From positions 310,001 through 374,000 of the forward strand of contig NZ_JAMQGP010000001.1 of NCBI RefSeq assembly GCF_023703465.1: 64,000 nt of DNA, written 5' to 3'. Under the pieces are notes generated by a model that was given only the letters and a program-made list of their open reading frames with translations, was not told where the DNA came from and did not search any database. The position numbers and the translations under genes are program-made. Below are positions 37,960 to 47,502 of this stretch, in pieces. Source of the DNA: Echinimonas agarilytica. GTDB taxonomy: Bacteria > Pseudomonadota > Gammaproteobacteria > Enterobacterales > Neiellaceae. How positions within the stretch are numbered: position 1 is the first letter of the stretch; every line of letters begins with the position of its first letter.

Positions 37960-39138
37960 CTAAATATAATTGGAGAGGTCGAGGCCAAAGGTCTCGGCTT
38001 TCTCCGCACTAATAATTGAGTCATTGGCAGTGGCGTGTGCGAGATTCAGAAACTCCACTTTTATGTGGCGGTTGTGCTTTGCGCTGTAGATTAGTTTCAC
38101 GATAGGTTTGGTTGGCATCTTTTCGTTGAGTTCTGAAACAATGCCTAGACGGCCACTTTTCAATTGCACCAACGTCCCCATTGGATAAACGTGCACACAT
38201 CGAATAAATGAGTCCACCAGATCGCTGTCGAGCTTTTCTGGCGTCATGCTTCTGATAATGCTCAGTGCCGCGGTTGGAAGCATTGCCTTTTTATAAACCC
38301 GCTCTCCGGTCAGTGCATCAAAAATATCAACAATACTTGCCATTCTTCCGTAAGGGCTGATGTCAGCGCTGGTTAAATGGTGAGGATAGCCTGCACCATT
38401 GAGTTGTTCATGATGCTGTATCATCACTTGCACTGTGATATCTGGTAGCTTCACATCACTTTCAGTAATAATTGATTGGCCGTGCAGTACATGCTGCTTG
38501 ATGACTTGAAATTCTTCAGAGGTTAGCCGTGCAGGTTTGTTGAGTATTGCTTCGGGGATGCGTATTTTGCCAATGTCGTGCAATAACCCGCCCAATACCA
38601 AATCGCTAATTGTGCTTTCATCTAGGCGTAGAAAACGTCCAAATACACCTAGTAAGATCCCTACATTTAAACTGTGCTCTAACAAGTATTCATCTTTCTG
38701 ACGAATACGGGTCATCATGGTTAACGCTTGTGGATTGCGAAAAACCGAGTCAATTAAGCCTTCACTGAGTTCCTTAAATGCAGACACATCAAGGTTATGA
38801 CCTTGCTCCAAATCGTCGAATGAGCGCTTTTGAAGCTGTTTTGCCTGTGAATAAAGTACCTTGGCTTTGTCTATTTCTTGAGCCACTGATACGGGGTTGA
38901 TCTGGTCGTAGCGCGTTTGCTGCTGATACGCACGCAACTGCGGTGCTTCTGGCTTTGAGGTGATGGTTCTTTCTGTATCAATATTCAACCGAAGAACGCC
39001 GCGCTCGGTGAGCTGTTGTATGCTCGATTCCGAACTTGCCCATCCTGGTTTTTTCAGCTTGAAATTGTCTGTACATTCCACAATTTCGGTAATGTACATG
39101 CCAACTTCTAATTCTGAAATGGATATTGTTTTTATCAT
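37960..39138 (-). CDS. HD-GYP domain protein (predicted c-di-GMP phosphodiesterase) with DUF3391
   Basis: A 392-residue cytoplasmic protein. The N-terminal DUF3391 domain (about 1-125; ISELEVGMYITEI) precedes an HD-GYP domain: HSLNVGILLG, the metal-binding LLHDIGKIRIPEAILNK near 190, and HHEQLNGAGYPHHL. The GYP motif is intact, with Asn where the commoner form has Asp (HHExxDGxGYP). Such enzymes hydrolyse c-di-GMP to pGpG or GMP. The ATG at 38-to-36 of 39138 is used; a TTG two codons upstream is possible and no strong Shine-Dalgarno is seen. Convergent with the PilZ gene. Confidence 0.9.
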   Translation of the reverse strand: MIKTISISELEVGMYITEIVECTDNFKLKKPGWASSESSIQQLTERGVLRLNIDTERTITSKPEAPQLRAYQQQTRYDQINPVSVAQEIDKAKVLYSQAKQLQKRSFDDLEQGHNLDVSAFKELSEGLIDSVFRNPQALTMMTRIRQKDEYLLEHSLNVGILLGVFGRFLRLDESTISDLVLGGLLHDIGKIRIPEAILNKPARLTSEEFQVIKQHVLHGQSIITESDVKLPDITVQVMIQHHEQLNGAGYPHHLTSADISPYGRMASIVDIFDALTGERVYKKAMLPTAALSIIRSMTPEKLDSDLVDSFIRCVHVYPMGTLVQLKSGRLGIVSELNEKMPTKPIVKLIYSAKHNRHIKVEFLNLAHATANDSIISAEKAETFGLDLSNYI

Positions 39139-39181
39139 ACGCAATTAGTGTGGTTCTGCTCGCTTACATAAAAGTTGCCGG

Positions 39182-41773
39182 TTAAAACAGCTCATCATCA
39201 TCGGTTACTGGCGTATCTGCGTTTGCATCAGTAAATGGATCGACTGTTGTGCGAGGGGGTTCAGAATATTGGGTTGGCTCTGTGCCTGCGACAAAAAACT
39301 CAAATCGAGAGTTGTTGCCGATCTGTTGAGATAATTTTCCACTCGAACGATCTATGCGTACACTGACAATATTGTCTGGCGCTGTAAAGGGCTGAACAGG
39401 AATATCCTTCAATGCAACTTCCATAAATTTGATCCAAGCAGGCAAAGCTGTTTTGGCTCCGAACTCGGTACCGATGATCTGTTCTTTATTTAGGTTGTTG
39501 TTGTACTTTGTTGAGCCCAACTTGCGCTTATGGTCATCAAACCCAATCCATGAAGTCGCAACAATTGAGGGCTGGAAACCACTAAACCAAGCGTCTTTGG
39601 CGTCATTTGTTGTGCCTGTTTTTCCTGCTATATCATGGCGCTTCAAAGCACGAGCAGCACGCCAGCCGGTGCCATTCCAGCCTGTACCTGCGGACCAGTT
39701 ACCACCACCCCAGATCGCGCTGTTCATGGCCTGAGTCACCAAAAATGTGTTCGGTGTTGGAATGACATGAGGTGCTCGATTGGCTTCATCCACAGGGTAT
39801 GCAGGGCAAAGCGCGAACAAGTCGGCGGGCTCATCAACGAGTGCATCCAACTCTTCTTGAGCAGAAACTCGTTCTTCATCGATTTTTTCGCACTCAGGGC
39901 AAGCCACAAGAGGTTGGTGATGGAAGATTCGATTACCGTGCTGATCTTCCACTTCTTCGATCAGATGATTTTTTACTTGGTAACCACCGTTGGCAATCAT
40001 CGAAAAGGCGTTTACTACTTCCATTGGAGTAAAGCTTGCAGAACCCAATGCCAGTGATTCATTGGGAGGAATATCACTCAATGGAAATCCAAATTTCGCC
40101 AAATGCTGGCGGACCTTCTCAATACCCACACTGCGAAGCAACCGCACAGACATGACATTTTTCGATTGGGCTAAGCCCAAACGTAAACGCGTGTCACCAT
40201 CATAGGTGTTGGGAGAATTTTTAGGGCGCCAGGTGACACCCGCAGAAGCGTCCCAATGACTGATAGGAGCGTCAGCAATGAGACTGGCCAGCGTGTAATT
40301 TTGAGCAAATGCGGAGGAATAAATGAATGGCTTAATATTCGAACCCATTTGGCGTTTGGCTTGGAACGCACGGTTAAACTGGCTTAGATTAAAACTAAAA
40401 CCACCGACTAACGCCTGAATTGCACCGTCTTTAGGATCCATTGCGATCAGTGCTGCCGAGGCTTCTGGAAGCTGGGACAACAAGTATTCACCTGATTCGG
40501 GAGCAGGCTGAACCATTACCACATCACCGGGTTGAAGTATTTCACCAGCAGTTTTAGGGGCTGGGCCTTGCTTGTCGTCACTAATAAAAGCGCGTGCCCA
40601 TTTCATGCCATCCCAATTGATGGACGAAAGTTGCCCGGTTTTCAATGCGATGGTGGCGCTCTGTTCGCCGACTTCCTGAACCATTGCAGGGCTCAGAGAT
40701 TGGTATGACTTAAATTTTTTGAGATATTTTTTGGTTTGAGCCGTATCCCAAGGTGGCGACGGCATTTGTAAAGTGACATTGTCTTCTTCACCCATCAACC
40801 AAGGGTTGGCAATGGCTCCTCGATAGCCGTGGCGTTGATCGTAATCCAACAAATTTTGCACAACTGCGTGAATAGCGGCTTGCTGAAGTGTGGAATCGAC
40901 CGTGGTGTGAACCCTATATCCTTGTGTATAAGCGGCCTCTTCTCCGTATTTTTCAACCATGAATTGGCGCACCATTTCGGCCACGTAAGGCGCGTTCATT
41001 TCAACCGCAGGGCCATGATACTTGCCTTGCAACGGAGCAACGGAGGCTTCATCAAATTGCGCTTGAGTGATTGCATTGACAGCAAGCATCCGTGACAAAA
41101 CAACATTGCGACGCTCAGTTGCGCGTTCGATAGAGTGAATAGGATTCAGTACTGACGGCGCTTTAGGTAAGCCAGCGATCACGGCTATTTCAGGCAAGGT
41201 GAGTTCATCCACTGTTTTCCCGAAATAGACTTCGGCAGCTGCCCCCACACCATGAGCGCGGTATCCCAAGGGGATTTTGTTGACGTATAACTCTAGAATT
41301 TGATCTTTAGTAAGTAACTGCTCGATACGCCAAGCAAGTAAAATTTCGCGTATCTTGCGGCGGAAAGTTTTATCTCGGGTAAGGTAAAAGTTACGTGCCA
41401 CCTGCATGGTAATCGTACTTGCACCCTGTCTGCGCTCTCCGGTGGTGACGAGCGATACAAATGCACGCGCAACGCCAATCACGTCGATGCCTGGGTGTTC
41501 ATAAAATCGAGCGTCTTCGACGGCAAGGAAGGCATCAACCATTTGTTGAGGCACTTGCTCAATTGCTAAGGGGATTCGACGCTTCTCACCAAATTGCGAC
41601 ATCAGCTTACCGTCGCGGCTGTAGACGAGCATTGGCGTTTGAAGTTGAACGTCCTTGAGGGTCGTTACATCAGGAAGATCTCGACTGAAAAACACCGCAA
41701 CGCCAGCAACAAACATAGTGCCGAGTACGCCAAGGGTTAAAGAAATAGTGATAAGCCAACGAACAAATTTCAC
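39182..41773 (-). CDS. mrcA: Penicillin-binding protein 1A (bifunctional class A PBP)
   Basis: Inner-membrane peptidoglycan synthase of about 863 residues. One membrane span lies near the N terminus. The glycosyltransferase domain follows (EDARFYEHPGID and RRQGASTITMQVARNFYL), then an OB/linker region at about 300-420. The transpeptidase domain has the nucleophile motif GSNIKPF, SKN, and KTGTT. GTG at 41773 is chosen because VKFVRWLITISL aligns with the E. coli start MKFVKYFLIL; a TTG at 41800 would add nine residues. It is divergent from pilM, the same arrangement as mrcA-hofM in E. coli. Confidence 0.95.
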   Translation of the reverse strand: MKFVRWLITISLTLGVLGTMFVAGVAVFFSRDLPDVTTLKDVQLQTPMLVYSRDGKLMSQFGEKRRIPLAIEQVPQQMVDAFLAVEDARFYEHPGIDVIGVARAFVSLVTTGERRQGASTITMQVARNFYLTRDKTFRRKIREILLAWRIEQLLTKDQILELYVNKIPLGYRAHGVGAAAEVYFGKTVDELTLPEIAVIAGLPKAPSVLNPIHSIERATERRNVVLSRMLAVNAITQAQFDEASVAPLQGKYHGPAVEMNAPYVAEMVRQFMVEKYGEEAAYTQGYRVHTTVDSTLQQAAIHAVVQNLLDYDQRHGYRGAIANPWLMGEEDNVTLQMPSPPWDTAQTKKYLKKFKSYQSLSPAMVQEVGEQSATIALKTGQLSSINWDGMKWARAFISDDKQGPAPKTAGEILQPGDVVMVQPAPESGEYLLSQLPEASAALIAMDPKDGAIQALVGGFSFNLSQFNRAFQAKRQMGSNIKPFIYSSAFAQNYTLASLIADAPISHWDASAGVTWRPKNSPNTYDGDTRLRLGLAQSKNVMSVRLLRSVGIEKVRQHLAKFGFPLSDIPPNESLALGSASFTPMEVVNAFSMIANGGYQVKNHLIEEVEDQHGNRIFHHQPLVACPECEKIDEERVSAQEELDALVDEPADLFALCPAYPVDEANRAPHVIPTPNTFLVTQAMNSAIWGGGNWSAGTGWNGTGWRAARALKRHDIAGKTGTTNDAKDAWFSGFQPSIVATSWIGFDDHKRKLGSTKYNNNLNKEQIIGTEFGAKTALPAWIKFMEVALKDIPVQPFTAPDNIVSVRIDRSSGKLSQQIGNNSRFEFFVAGTEPTQYSEPPRTTVDPFTDANADTPVTDDDELF

Positions 41774-41963
41774 AGTTTTGAATCGCTTACGGTAAGGCAA
41801 AAGCCATGCTGAATGAGACGCTGAGTATAATGAACTTAAGCGATAAATTACACAAAATAGCGAGGCAGATTAGAACTTGCCGCAAAAGTCCTTGTTTTTT
41901 AGCGGTAGTATCACATTATAATCGACCAATAACGTATTGGTAACATTGGAAGTAGTAGCACTT

Positions 41964-43037
41964 ATGCTCGATCGATTGTGGAAACGGATGACTCCCCCGC
42001 TGATAGGGCTTGATATCGGCTCTCATTCAGCCAAGGCAGTCATACTTCACCGTGACGGTCAAACGCTCGTTGTTGATGCTGTGGCAACAGTGCCTATTCC
42101 TGTCGGTGCGGTTATTGAACACGAAATTCATGATTTTGAAGCCGTGGGTAACGCGCTCAAACCCTTGTTGCTGAAATTTGGCAAAAAGAATAACTTGGTG
42201 GCCGCCGCAGTTGCTGGTTCGTCAGTGATCACCAAAATCATCTTCGTCGATGCCGGTGGCAGCGATGCAGATCTCGAAGCACAAATCCAAATTGAAGCCG
42301 ATCACCTGATTCCATTTCCCTTAGAAGAGGTCAGTCTCGATTTTGAAGTCATGGGCCCCAATGCCACAGATCCAACACGGACTGATATTTTACTCAGTGC
42401 TTGCAGAAGTGAGCACGTGGAGTCGAGAATCGCGGCCTTAGAAACCGCAGGCTACACACCCAAGGTGATGGATATTGAAGCGTTTGCGTTAACACGTTCG
42501 CTATCGCTCATGCAAAACCAATTACCCGAAGCGTTAGAAGACAAAATCGTTGCAATGGTTGATATTGGCGCGAACATGATGCTGGTTACAATTGTGCGCA
42601 ATGGCGAAACGATCTACAACCGCGAACAACCTTTTGGTGGTGAGCAATTTAACCAAGCCGTGACGAGTTACTACGGCATGGATGGCGAAACCGTTGAGCA
42701 GGCTAAGTTAAACAATACATTGCCCGCCAATTATGATTTTGAAGTGTTAGCTCCCTTTCAAACGCAGTTGGTGCAACAGGTACGTAGAAACTTGCAAATT
42801 TTTTCCACTTCTAGTGGCTTTAATCAAATTGATTACCTGTTGTTATCTGGCGGCTGCGCAGCGCTGCCTGGCACGATAGAAATTCTTCGGGAAGAACTTT
42901 CAGTTCACGCAATTTTAGCGAACCCATTTGTCGACATGCAGTTTGGATCAGAGGTAGACGCTGATAAACTCAAAGACGCGGCTCAGCAGTATGCATTAGC
43001 ATGTGGTTTGGCGTTGCGAAGTGAGAGTGCGTTATGA
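41964..43037 (+). CDS. pilM: Type IV pilus assembly ATPase-like protein PilM
   Basis: Actin/FtsA-like cytoplasmic protein (357 residues) of the pilus alignment complex. LIGLDIGSHSAKAVIL is the phosphate-1 loop and VAMVDIGANMMLVTIV the phosphate-2 loop; DYLLLSGGCAALPG is the adenosine motif. PilM binds the cytoplasmic tail of PilN. The ATG at 41964 is taken; an upstream TTG would add nine residues. The five genes pilMNOPQ overlap or nearly overlap, so they form one operon; pilM overlaps pilN by four bases. Confidence 0.95.
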   Translation: MLDRLWKRMTPPLIGLDIGSHSAKAVILHRDGQTLVVDAVATVPIPVGAVIEHEIHDFEAVGNALKPLLLKFGKKNNLVAAAVAGSSVITKIIFVDAGGSDADLEAQIQIEADHLIPFPLEEVSLDFEVMGPNATDPTRTDILLSACRSEHVESRIAALETAGYTPKVMDIEAFALTRSLSLMQNQLPEALEDKIVAMVDIGANMMLVTIVRNGETIYNREQPFGGEQFNQAVTSYYGMDGETVEQAKLNNTLPANYDFEVLAPFQTQLVQQVRRNLQIFSTSSGFNQIDYLLLSGGCAALPGTIEILREELSVHAILANPFVDMQFGSEVDADKLKDAAQQYALACGLALRSESAL

Positions 43038-43621
43038 CCTCAATTAACCTACTGCCTTGGCGTGAAGAGTTTCGGCAAAAGCAACGCCAAGAATACCTTT
43101 CTATTTTACTAGTAGCCTCGGTGGCTGCGGTGTTATTGATGTTAGCGGTGTCATCGTTTTACGGCAGTAAGATTCAAACTCAGCAAGACCGTAATACATA
43201 CCTGCGCCAAGAAAGCGCTATCCTCGACCAGAAAATCCAACAATTAAACGACCTAAAGCGTCAAAAGCAAGACTTGGAGCAGCGCCTGCAGTTGGTACAA
43301 GAGCTTCAGCAAAGCCGTAATTTAGTGACTCAACTTTACAATGTGATGGCAGAAATTGTGCCACCAGGCGTGTATTTAACTCATATCGAGAAATCCGACC
43401 GAGAGCTTAAAATTGAAGGGGTCAGCGAATCGAACAACCGCTTAGCAGCGTTAGTTCGAAATATTGATGGGGTGGATTGGCTCGATGAACCGAGTATTCA
43501 AACCATCACCATGGATGATATTCGTCCCAAATTATTAAGCCGGTTTGTGATGACGGTACAAATCGTTGAAGCGCCATTGGAAAGCTCTGAGAGTGTGCAA
43601 GGAATGGCAAATGCAAATTGA
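43034..43621 (+). CDS. pilN: Type IV pilus assembly protein PilN
   Basis: Bitopic inner-membrane protein of 195 residues. The cytoplasmic start TSINLLPWREEFR is the PilM-binding motif (INLLPWR). A membrane span follows at about 22-42, then a coiled coil (about 55-95) and a small ferredoxin-like periplasmic domain. It pairs with PilO to link the inner-membrane platform to PilP/PilQ. It overlaps both neighbours. Confidence 0.95.
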   Translation: MTSINLLPWREEFRQKQRQEYLSILLVASVAAVLLMLAVSSFYGSKIQTQQDRNTYLRQESAILDQKIQQLNDLKRQKQDLEQRLQLVQELQQSRNLVTQLYNVMAEIVPPGVYLTHIEKSDRELKIEGVSESNNRLAALVRNIDGVDWLDEPSIQTITMDDIRPKLLSRFVMTVQIVEAPLESSESVQGMANAN

Positions 43622-44222
43622 TTGGAAAGCAGAATTAGAGCAGCTCAAGCAAGTTGACTTAGACCTCGACAACATGGGGTCTTGGCCAAGACTCGTCAAA
43701 GCGGCCTTTGCGAGCATGGTCGCGGCGTTTGCTGCTTTTCTTGTGTATTACTTTGTGATTAGCGATCAGCTGACCGAACTTGAAGCCGAGCGCAATACAG
43801 AAGTAGAGCTTCGCCAAGCCTATGAAGTGAAGTTTGGTATTGCGGTCAATGTAGAAGTGTATCGCGAACAACTTAAGGCCATTGAACAACAATTCCAGTC
43901 AATGCTTAAGCAGTTGCCCACGCGGCACGAAACGGCCGCTTTGCTAGATGACATGACATTCATTGGAACTGCCAATGGTTTGCGGTTTGATAAGCTTGAA
44001 TGGCAACCCGAACGCGAGCAAGAAATCTATATTGAGTTACCCATGGAACTCGAAGTGGTAGGGCAATATCATCAGCTTGGCCAGTTCGTGAGCGATGTGG
44101 CGGGTCTATCTCGAATTATTAGTTTACATGACTTTCAACTCAAGGCAGTTGAAGATGAAGAGGACATGCTGTCGATGCATGTTCAGGCGCGCACTTACCG
44201 CTACAAGGAGTCTGAAAAGTGA
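43611..44222 (+). CDS. pilO: Type IV pilus assembly protein PilO
   Basis: Bitopic inner-membrane protein of 203 residues with a 30-residue cytoplasmic tail, a span at about 36-55 and a coiled coil. The ferredoxin-like periplasmic domain follows (LPMELEVVGQYHQLGQFVSDVAGL). Forms heterodimers with PilN. The ATG at 43611 follows AAGGA and overlaps the end of pilN by 11 bases. Confidence 0.95.
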   Translation: MQIDWKAELEQLKQVDLDLDNMGSWPRLVKAAFASMVAAFAAFLVYYFVISDQLTELEAERNTEVELRQAYEVKFGIAVNVEVYREQLKAIEQQFQSMLKQLPTRHETAALLDDMTFIGTANGLRFDKLEWQPEREQEIYIELPMELEVVGQYHQLGQFVSDVAGLSRIISLHDFQLKAVEDEEDMLSMHVQARTYRYKESEK

Positions 44223-44737
44223 TAAGACTTTTGGTCGTCGTGCTAAGTGTATGCATGTTATTTGGCTGCGGTGATGACTTAGCAGAGGTGAAGTCATTTG
44301 TTCAGCAAGTTCAAGACTCTCGACGCCCTCGGCCTGAACCACTGCCTGAAATTCCCGCTTTTAGTCACGTGCCTTACGTAGCGAAGGCCGTTAGAAGTCC
44401 ATTTGCTGAACCTGATGCACAGTTGATTGAGGTGCAGGTAGCTGAGCGCAAAGATTGCCTCACACCACAAGCTAAACGCGCAAGACATCCTCTTGAGTCG
44501 TATGCAATTGATGACTTGACGATGCGCGGTACACTCGGGCAAGAAAACGAATTATATGCGCTCATTGAAGCTCAAGTTGGAAAGTTGTATCGCGTCAACG
44601 TAGGCGATTACCTTGGCTTATTTCATGGCCGAATCACTCATATTTCGCCCCGCCAAATTACCTTAGTGGAATTGGTGCCGGAGGGTGATGGGTGTTGGTC
44701 TGAACGTATCAGTAACCTTGAATTAAAAACAGGTTAA
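44219..44737 (+). CDS. pilP: Type IV pilus lipoprotein PilP
   Basis: A 172-residue inner-membrane lipoprotein (lipobox MLFGC, Cys at 17) whose disordered Pro-rich region and C-terminal beta domain (LTMRGTLGQENELYALIE; RVNVGDYLGLFHGRIT) connect PilN/PilO to PilQ. The start is GTG, overlapping the pilO stop by four bases. Confidence 0.94.
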   Translation: MIRLLVVVLSVCMLFGCGDDLAEVKSFVQQVQDSRRPRPEPLPEIPAFSHVPYVAKAVRSPFAEPDAQLIEVQVAERKDCLTPQAKRARHPLESYAIDDLTMRGTLGQENELYALIEAQVGKLYRVNVGDYLGLFHGRITHISPRQITLVELVPEGDGCWSERISNLELKTG

Positions 44738-44765
44738 ACCTCATTTGGGAAGGGAGTAGTAGCAC

Positions 44766-46775
44766 GTGTTGATGAAATGGAGATGGCGCACTTTGCTGGT
44801 TCAATTGTGCTGGTTGCCGCTTATTGCAATGGCTAATCCGCAGTTGATAGACGTGCGCTATAACAGCTTAGACGATCAACAATTTGCCTTAGAGTTGGTT
44901 TTTGACCAACCCTTCTTGCCGCCATCGACAACAGTGGCGAACTTACCAGAGCAAGTGATTCTCAAGTTTCCTGAAGCGAACTCGGCCATGGCGTTAAGTA
45001 GCATTCCTGTGTCTAGCTCAGGCGTGCAACGCGTTAATTTGTTCCAAACCAATGAAGGACTTGCTGTGCATACGTTGGTCGATCGCCTCCGTCCTTATCA
45101 AGGTTCGCTTCAAGGGAATAGCTATATTCTTACCTTGGGTGCAGCCGAATCCAATACCAAGAAAGACAGCGGAGCCTATTTAAATCGTATTAGCTCAATC
45201 GATTTTCGTCGCGCAGGAGATGAAGGGGGCGAGCTATTGGTCTTCATGGATAATAGCGCCATGGCGGCTGATGTGGGACAAGATGGTAATCGCATTACGC
45301 TGTCATTTTTTGACGTCGCCATTGGTGATGCCATGATTGCCTTACTGGACGTGAGCGATTTTGGCACTTTGGTGCAATCGGTTGATGTTACGCGCGACAA
45401 ACGTCGTGTCATGATGAACCTTGCAATGAATGATTCGTTTAGCTTCACTCATGAACAGATTGATAATTTATTTTCGTTAAAAGTAGTGCCTAAATCTGGC
45501 CAACAAATAGCACTAGAGCAACAATACACAGGCAAAGCAATCTCGCTTAACTTCCAAGATATTCCTGTACGTACAGTGCTGCAAATCATTGCTGACTATA
45601 ACGGTTTTAACTTGGTGACGACGGATTCGGTCAATGGCAATATTACGCTTCGGTTAGACGGTGTTCCGTGGGATCAAGCGTTAGATATGATCCTAAAAAT
45701 CAGAGGGTTGGGTAAACGAATGGAAGGCAATATCTTATTGGTTGCCCCCGCTGAAGAGCTGGCCATTCGAGAAGCGCAAGAGTTACGAGCGCAGCAAGAA
45801 GTTGAAAAACTTGCGCCGCTGTTTGCTGAATACGTGCAAATTAATTATGCCAAAGCTGACACCATTGCCTCTTTGCTTAAAAATGAAGAAGCGAACATGT
45901 TGTCTGAGCGTGGCTCTGTCACCGTAGATGAGCGCACCAACACGATATTGGTGCGAGATACTGCAGTGCAGCTTGAAGAGGTGCGTAGACTGGTTGCTGT
46001 GCTCGACAGACCGGTAAAGCAAGTATTGATTGAGTCGCGTGTGGTGAATGTGCGAGATAACGTGTCTGAAGAACTGGGTATTCGCTGGGGCGTTACCAAT
46101 ACCTTTAATGATGGTTCGACATCGGGCAGTCTCGAAGGTGCAGAATCTGCCAATCAGGGGCAAGTTCCGTCTGTGGGTGACCGATTGAATGTTGATCTAC
46201 CCGTGGCCAATGCCGCAGGGTCGATTGCTTTTCAGGTGGCTAAATTGGCCGATGGCACAATTATCGACCTCGAATTGTCGGCCTTGGAAATCGAGAACAA
46301 AGGCGAGGTGGTTGCAAGTCCTCGGATTACCACTGCGAACCAAAAACCGGCATACATTGAACAGGGGGTTGAAATCCCTTATGAGGAATCAACATCCAGT
46401 GGTGCAACCAACATCGAGTTTAAAAAAGCGGTGTTGAGTCTACGCGTGACGCCTCATATTACGCCAGACAATCGCATCATTTTAGATTTGGTGATTACGC
46501 AAGATAGCCAAGGTGAAGAAGTACCCACCTCAGCAGGCGGTCGAGCGGTTGCTATCGATAAACAAGAAATTGGTACTCAAGTTCTTGTGGATAATGGTGA
46601 GACGGTAGTTTTAGGTGGAATTTACCAACAATCGATCACCCATTCTGTCAGCAAAGTCCCTATTCTAGGGGACTTGCCAGCAATCGGTTGGATGTTTAGA
46701 AACACTAAAGATTCGAACGAAAAGCGTGAATTGCTTATCTTTGTGACACCAAGAATCATAACTGATGGTCTCTGA
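44766..46775 (+). CDS. pilQ: Type IV pilus secretin PilQ
   Basis: Outer-membrane secretin (669 residues) through which the pilus exits. It has a signal peptide ending near AMA, two AMIN peptidoglycan-binding domains (about 28-240) and a secretin/TonB short domain with ISLNFQDIPVRTVLQIIADY (about 265-335). An N1 domain with NYAKADTIASLLKN and the beta-barrel secretin domain (about 500-665) follow; the latter has the signature VPILGDLPAIGWMF. GTG at 44766 is best spaced from AAGGGAG; the ATG at 44772 is the alternative. Last of pilMNOPQ. Confidence 0.96.
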   Translation: MLMKWRWRTLLVQLCWLPLIAMANPQLIDVRYNSLDDQQFALELVFDQPFLPPSTTVANLPEQVILKFPEANSAMALSSIPVSSSGVQRVNLFQTNEGLAVHTLVDRLRPYQGSLQGNSYILTLGAAESNTKKDSGAYLNRISSIDFRRAGDEGGELLVFMDNSAMAADVGQDGNRITLSFFDVAIGDAMIALLDVSDFGTLVQSVDVTRDKRRVMMNLAMNDSFSFTHEQIDNLFSLKVVPKSGQQIALEQQYTGKAISLNFQDIPVRTVLQIIADYNGFNLVTTDSVNGNITLRLDGVPWDQALDMILKIRGLGKRMEGNILLVAPAEELAIREAQELRAQQEVEKLAPLFAEYVQINYAKADTIASLLKNEEANMLSERGSVTVDERTNTILVRDTAVQLEEVRRLVAVLDRPVKQVLIESRVVNVRDNVSEELGIRWGVTNTFNDGSTSGSLEGAESANQGQVPSVGDRLNVDLPVANAAGSIAFQVAKLADGTIIDLELSALEIENKGEVVASPRITTANQKPAYIEQGVEIPYEESTSSGATNIEFKKAVLSLRVTPHITPDNRIILDLVITQDSQGEEVPTSAGGRAVAIDKQEIGTQVLVDNGETVVLGGIYQQSITHSVSKVPILGDLPAIGWMFRNTKDSNEKRELLIFVTPRIITDGL

Positions 46776-46966
46776 TTCTTTACTTTCGGGCAAAAAAAAC
46801 ATATAAACATCGGTCGGATTTGCTGCTAGCTACAACTAGCGCAAATTTGATTGAAAATATTAGCCCCCAAAACGGGACTAATATTGCATATTCGAGTCTC
46901 TAATTTCTTAAAGACGTTAGCGGAAGAAGCTTTCTGTTGCTTCCTGGTATTACCCGTAAAAACGCA

Positions 46967-47485
46967 ATGGCTGAAAAACGTAACATTTTTCTTGTTGGCC
47001 CTATGGGAGCTGGCAAAAGTACAATTGGTCGTCAATTGGCTCAAGAGTTACATCTTGAGTTTTTCGATTCTGATCAAGAAATCGAGCGCCGCACAGGTGC
47101 GGATATCTCGTGGGTTTTTGATATAGAAGGCGAAGACGGCTTTCGAACACGTGAAGAACAGGTCATCAATGATTTGACTGATATGCAAGGCATTGTTCTG
47201 GCGACTGGCGGAGGCTCAATTAAGAGCCGCGAAAACCGTAATCGTTTGTCTGCGCGTGGCATTGTTGTTTATTTGGAAACTTCCATTGATAAACAATTTG
47301 CCCGTACGCAACGCGATAAGCGTCGTCCATTGTTAGCAAACGCTGATGATCCACGTGATGTTCTTGAACAATTGGCTGATGAACGCAATGAGCTTTACTC
47401 CGAAATCGCAGACGTGGTCGTGAAGACTGACGACCAAAGTGCGAAAGTCGTAGCAAGCCAGATTATTAGACAACTTAACCTCTAA
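46967..47485 (+). CDS. aroK: Shikimate kinase I
   Basis: Phosphorylates shikimate in the chorismate pathway. The protein has 172 residues (E. coli AroK 173). Walker A is [34 protein letters not shown] binds shikimate; the LID region is DKRRPLLA. The ATG at 46967 ([11 protein letters not shown]) matches the E. coli start [11 protein letters not shown], so an earlier start is rejected. It precedes aroB by 17 bases in the conserved aroK-aroB-damX-dam order. Confidence 0.97.
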   Translation: MAEKRNIFLVGPMGAGKSTIGRQLAQELHLEFFDSDQEIERRTGADISWVFDIEGEDGFRTREEQVINDLTDMQGIVLATGGGSIKSRENRNRLSARGIVVYLETSIDKQFARTQRDKRRPLLANADDPRDVLEQLADERNELYSEIADVVVKTDDQSAKVVASQIIRQLNL

Positions 47486-47502
47486 AGCGCAGGGAGCGAC
47501 TT

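Noticed and set aside
39429-40057. Plus-strand frames within mrcA
   Set aside because: They are antisense to conserved PBP1A domains and share no family motif.
41774-41800. TTG start of mrcA
   Set aside because: The added nine residues have no counterpart in E. coli PBP1A, while GTG at 41773 aligns with its start. It is still possible because the Shine-Dalgarno is weak at both.
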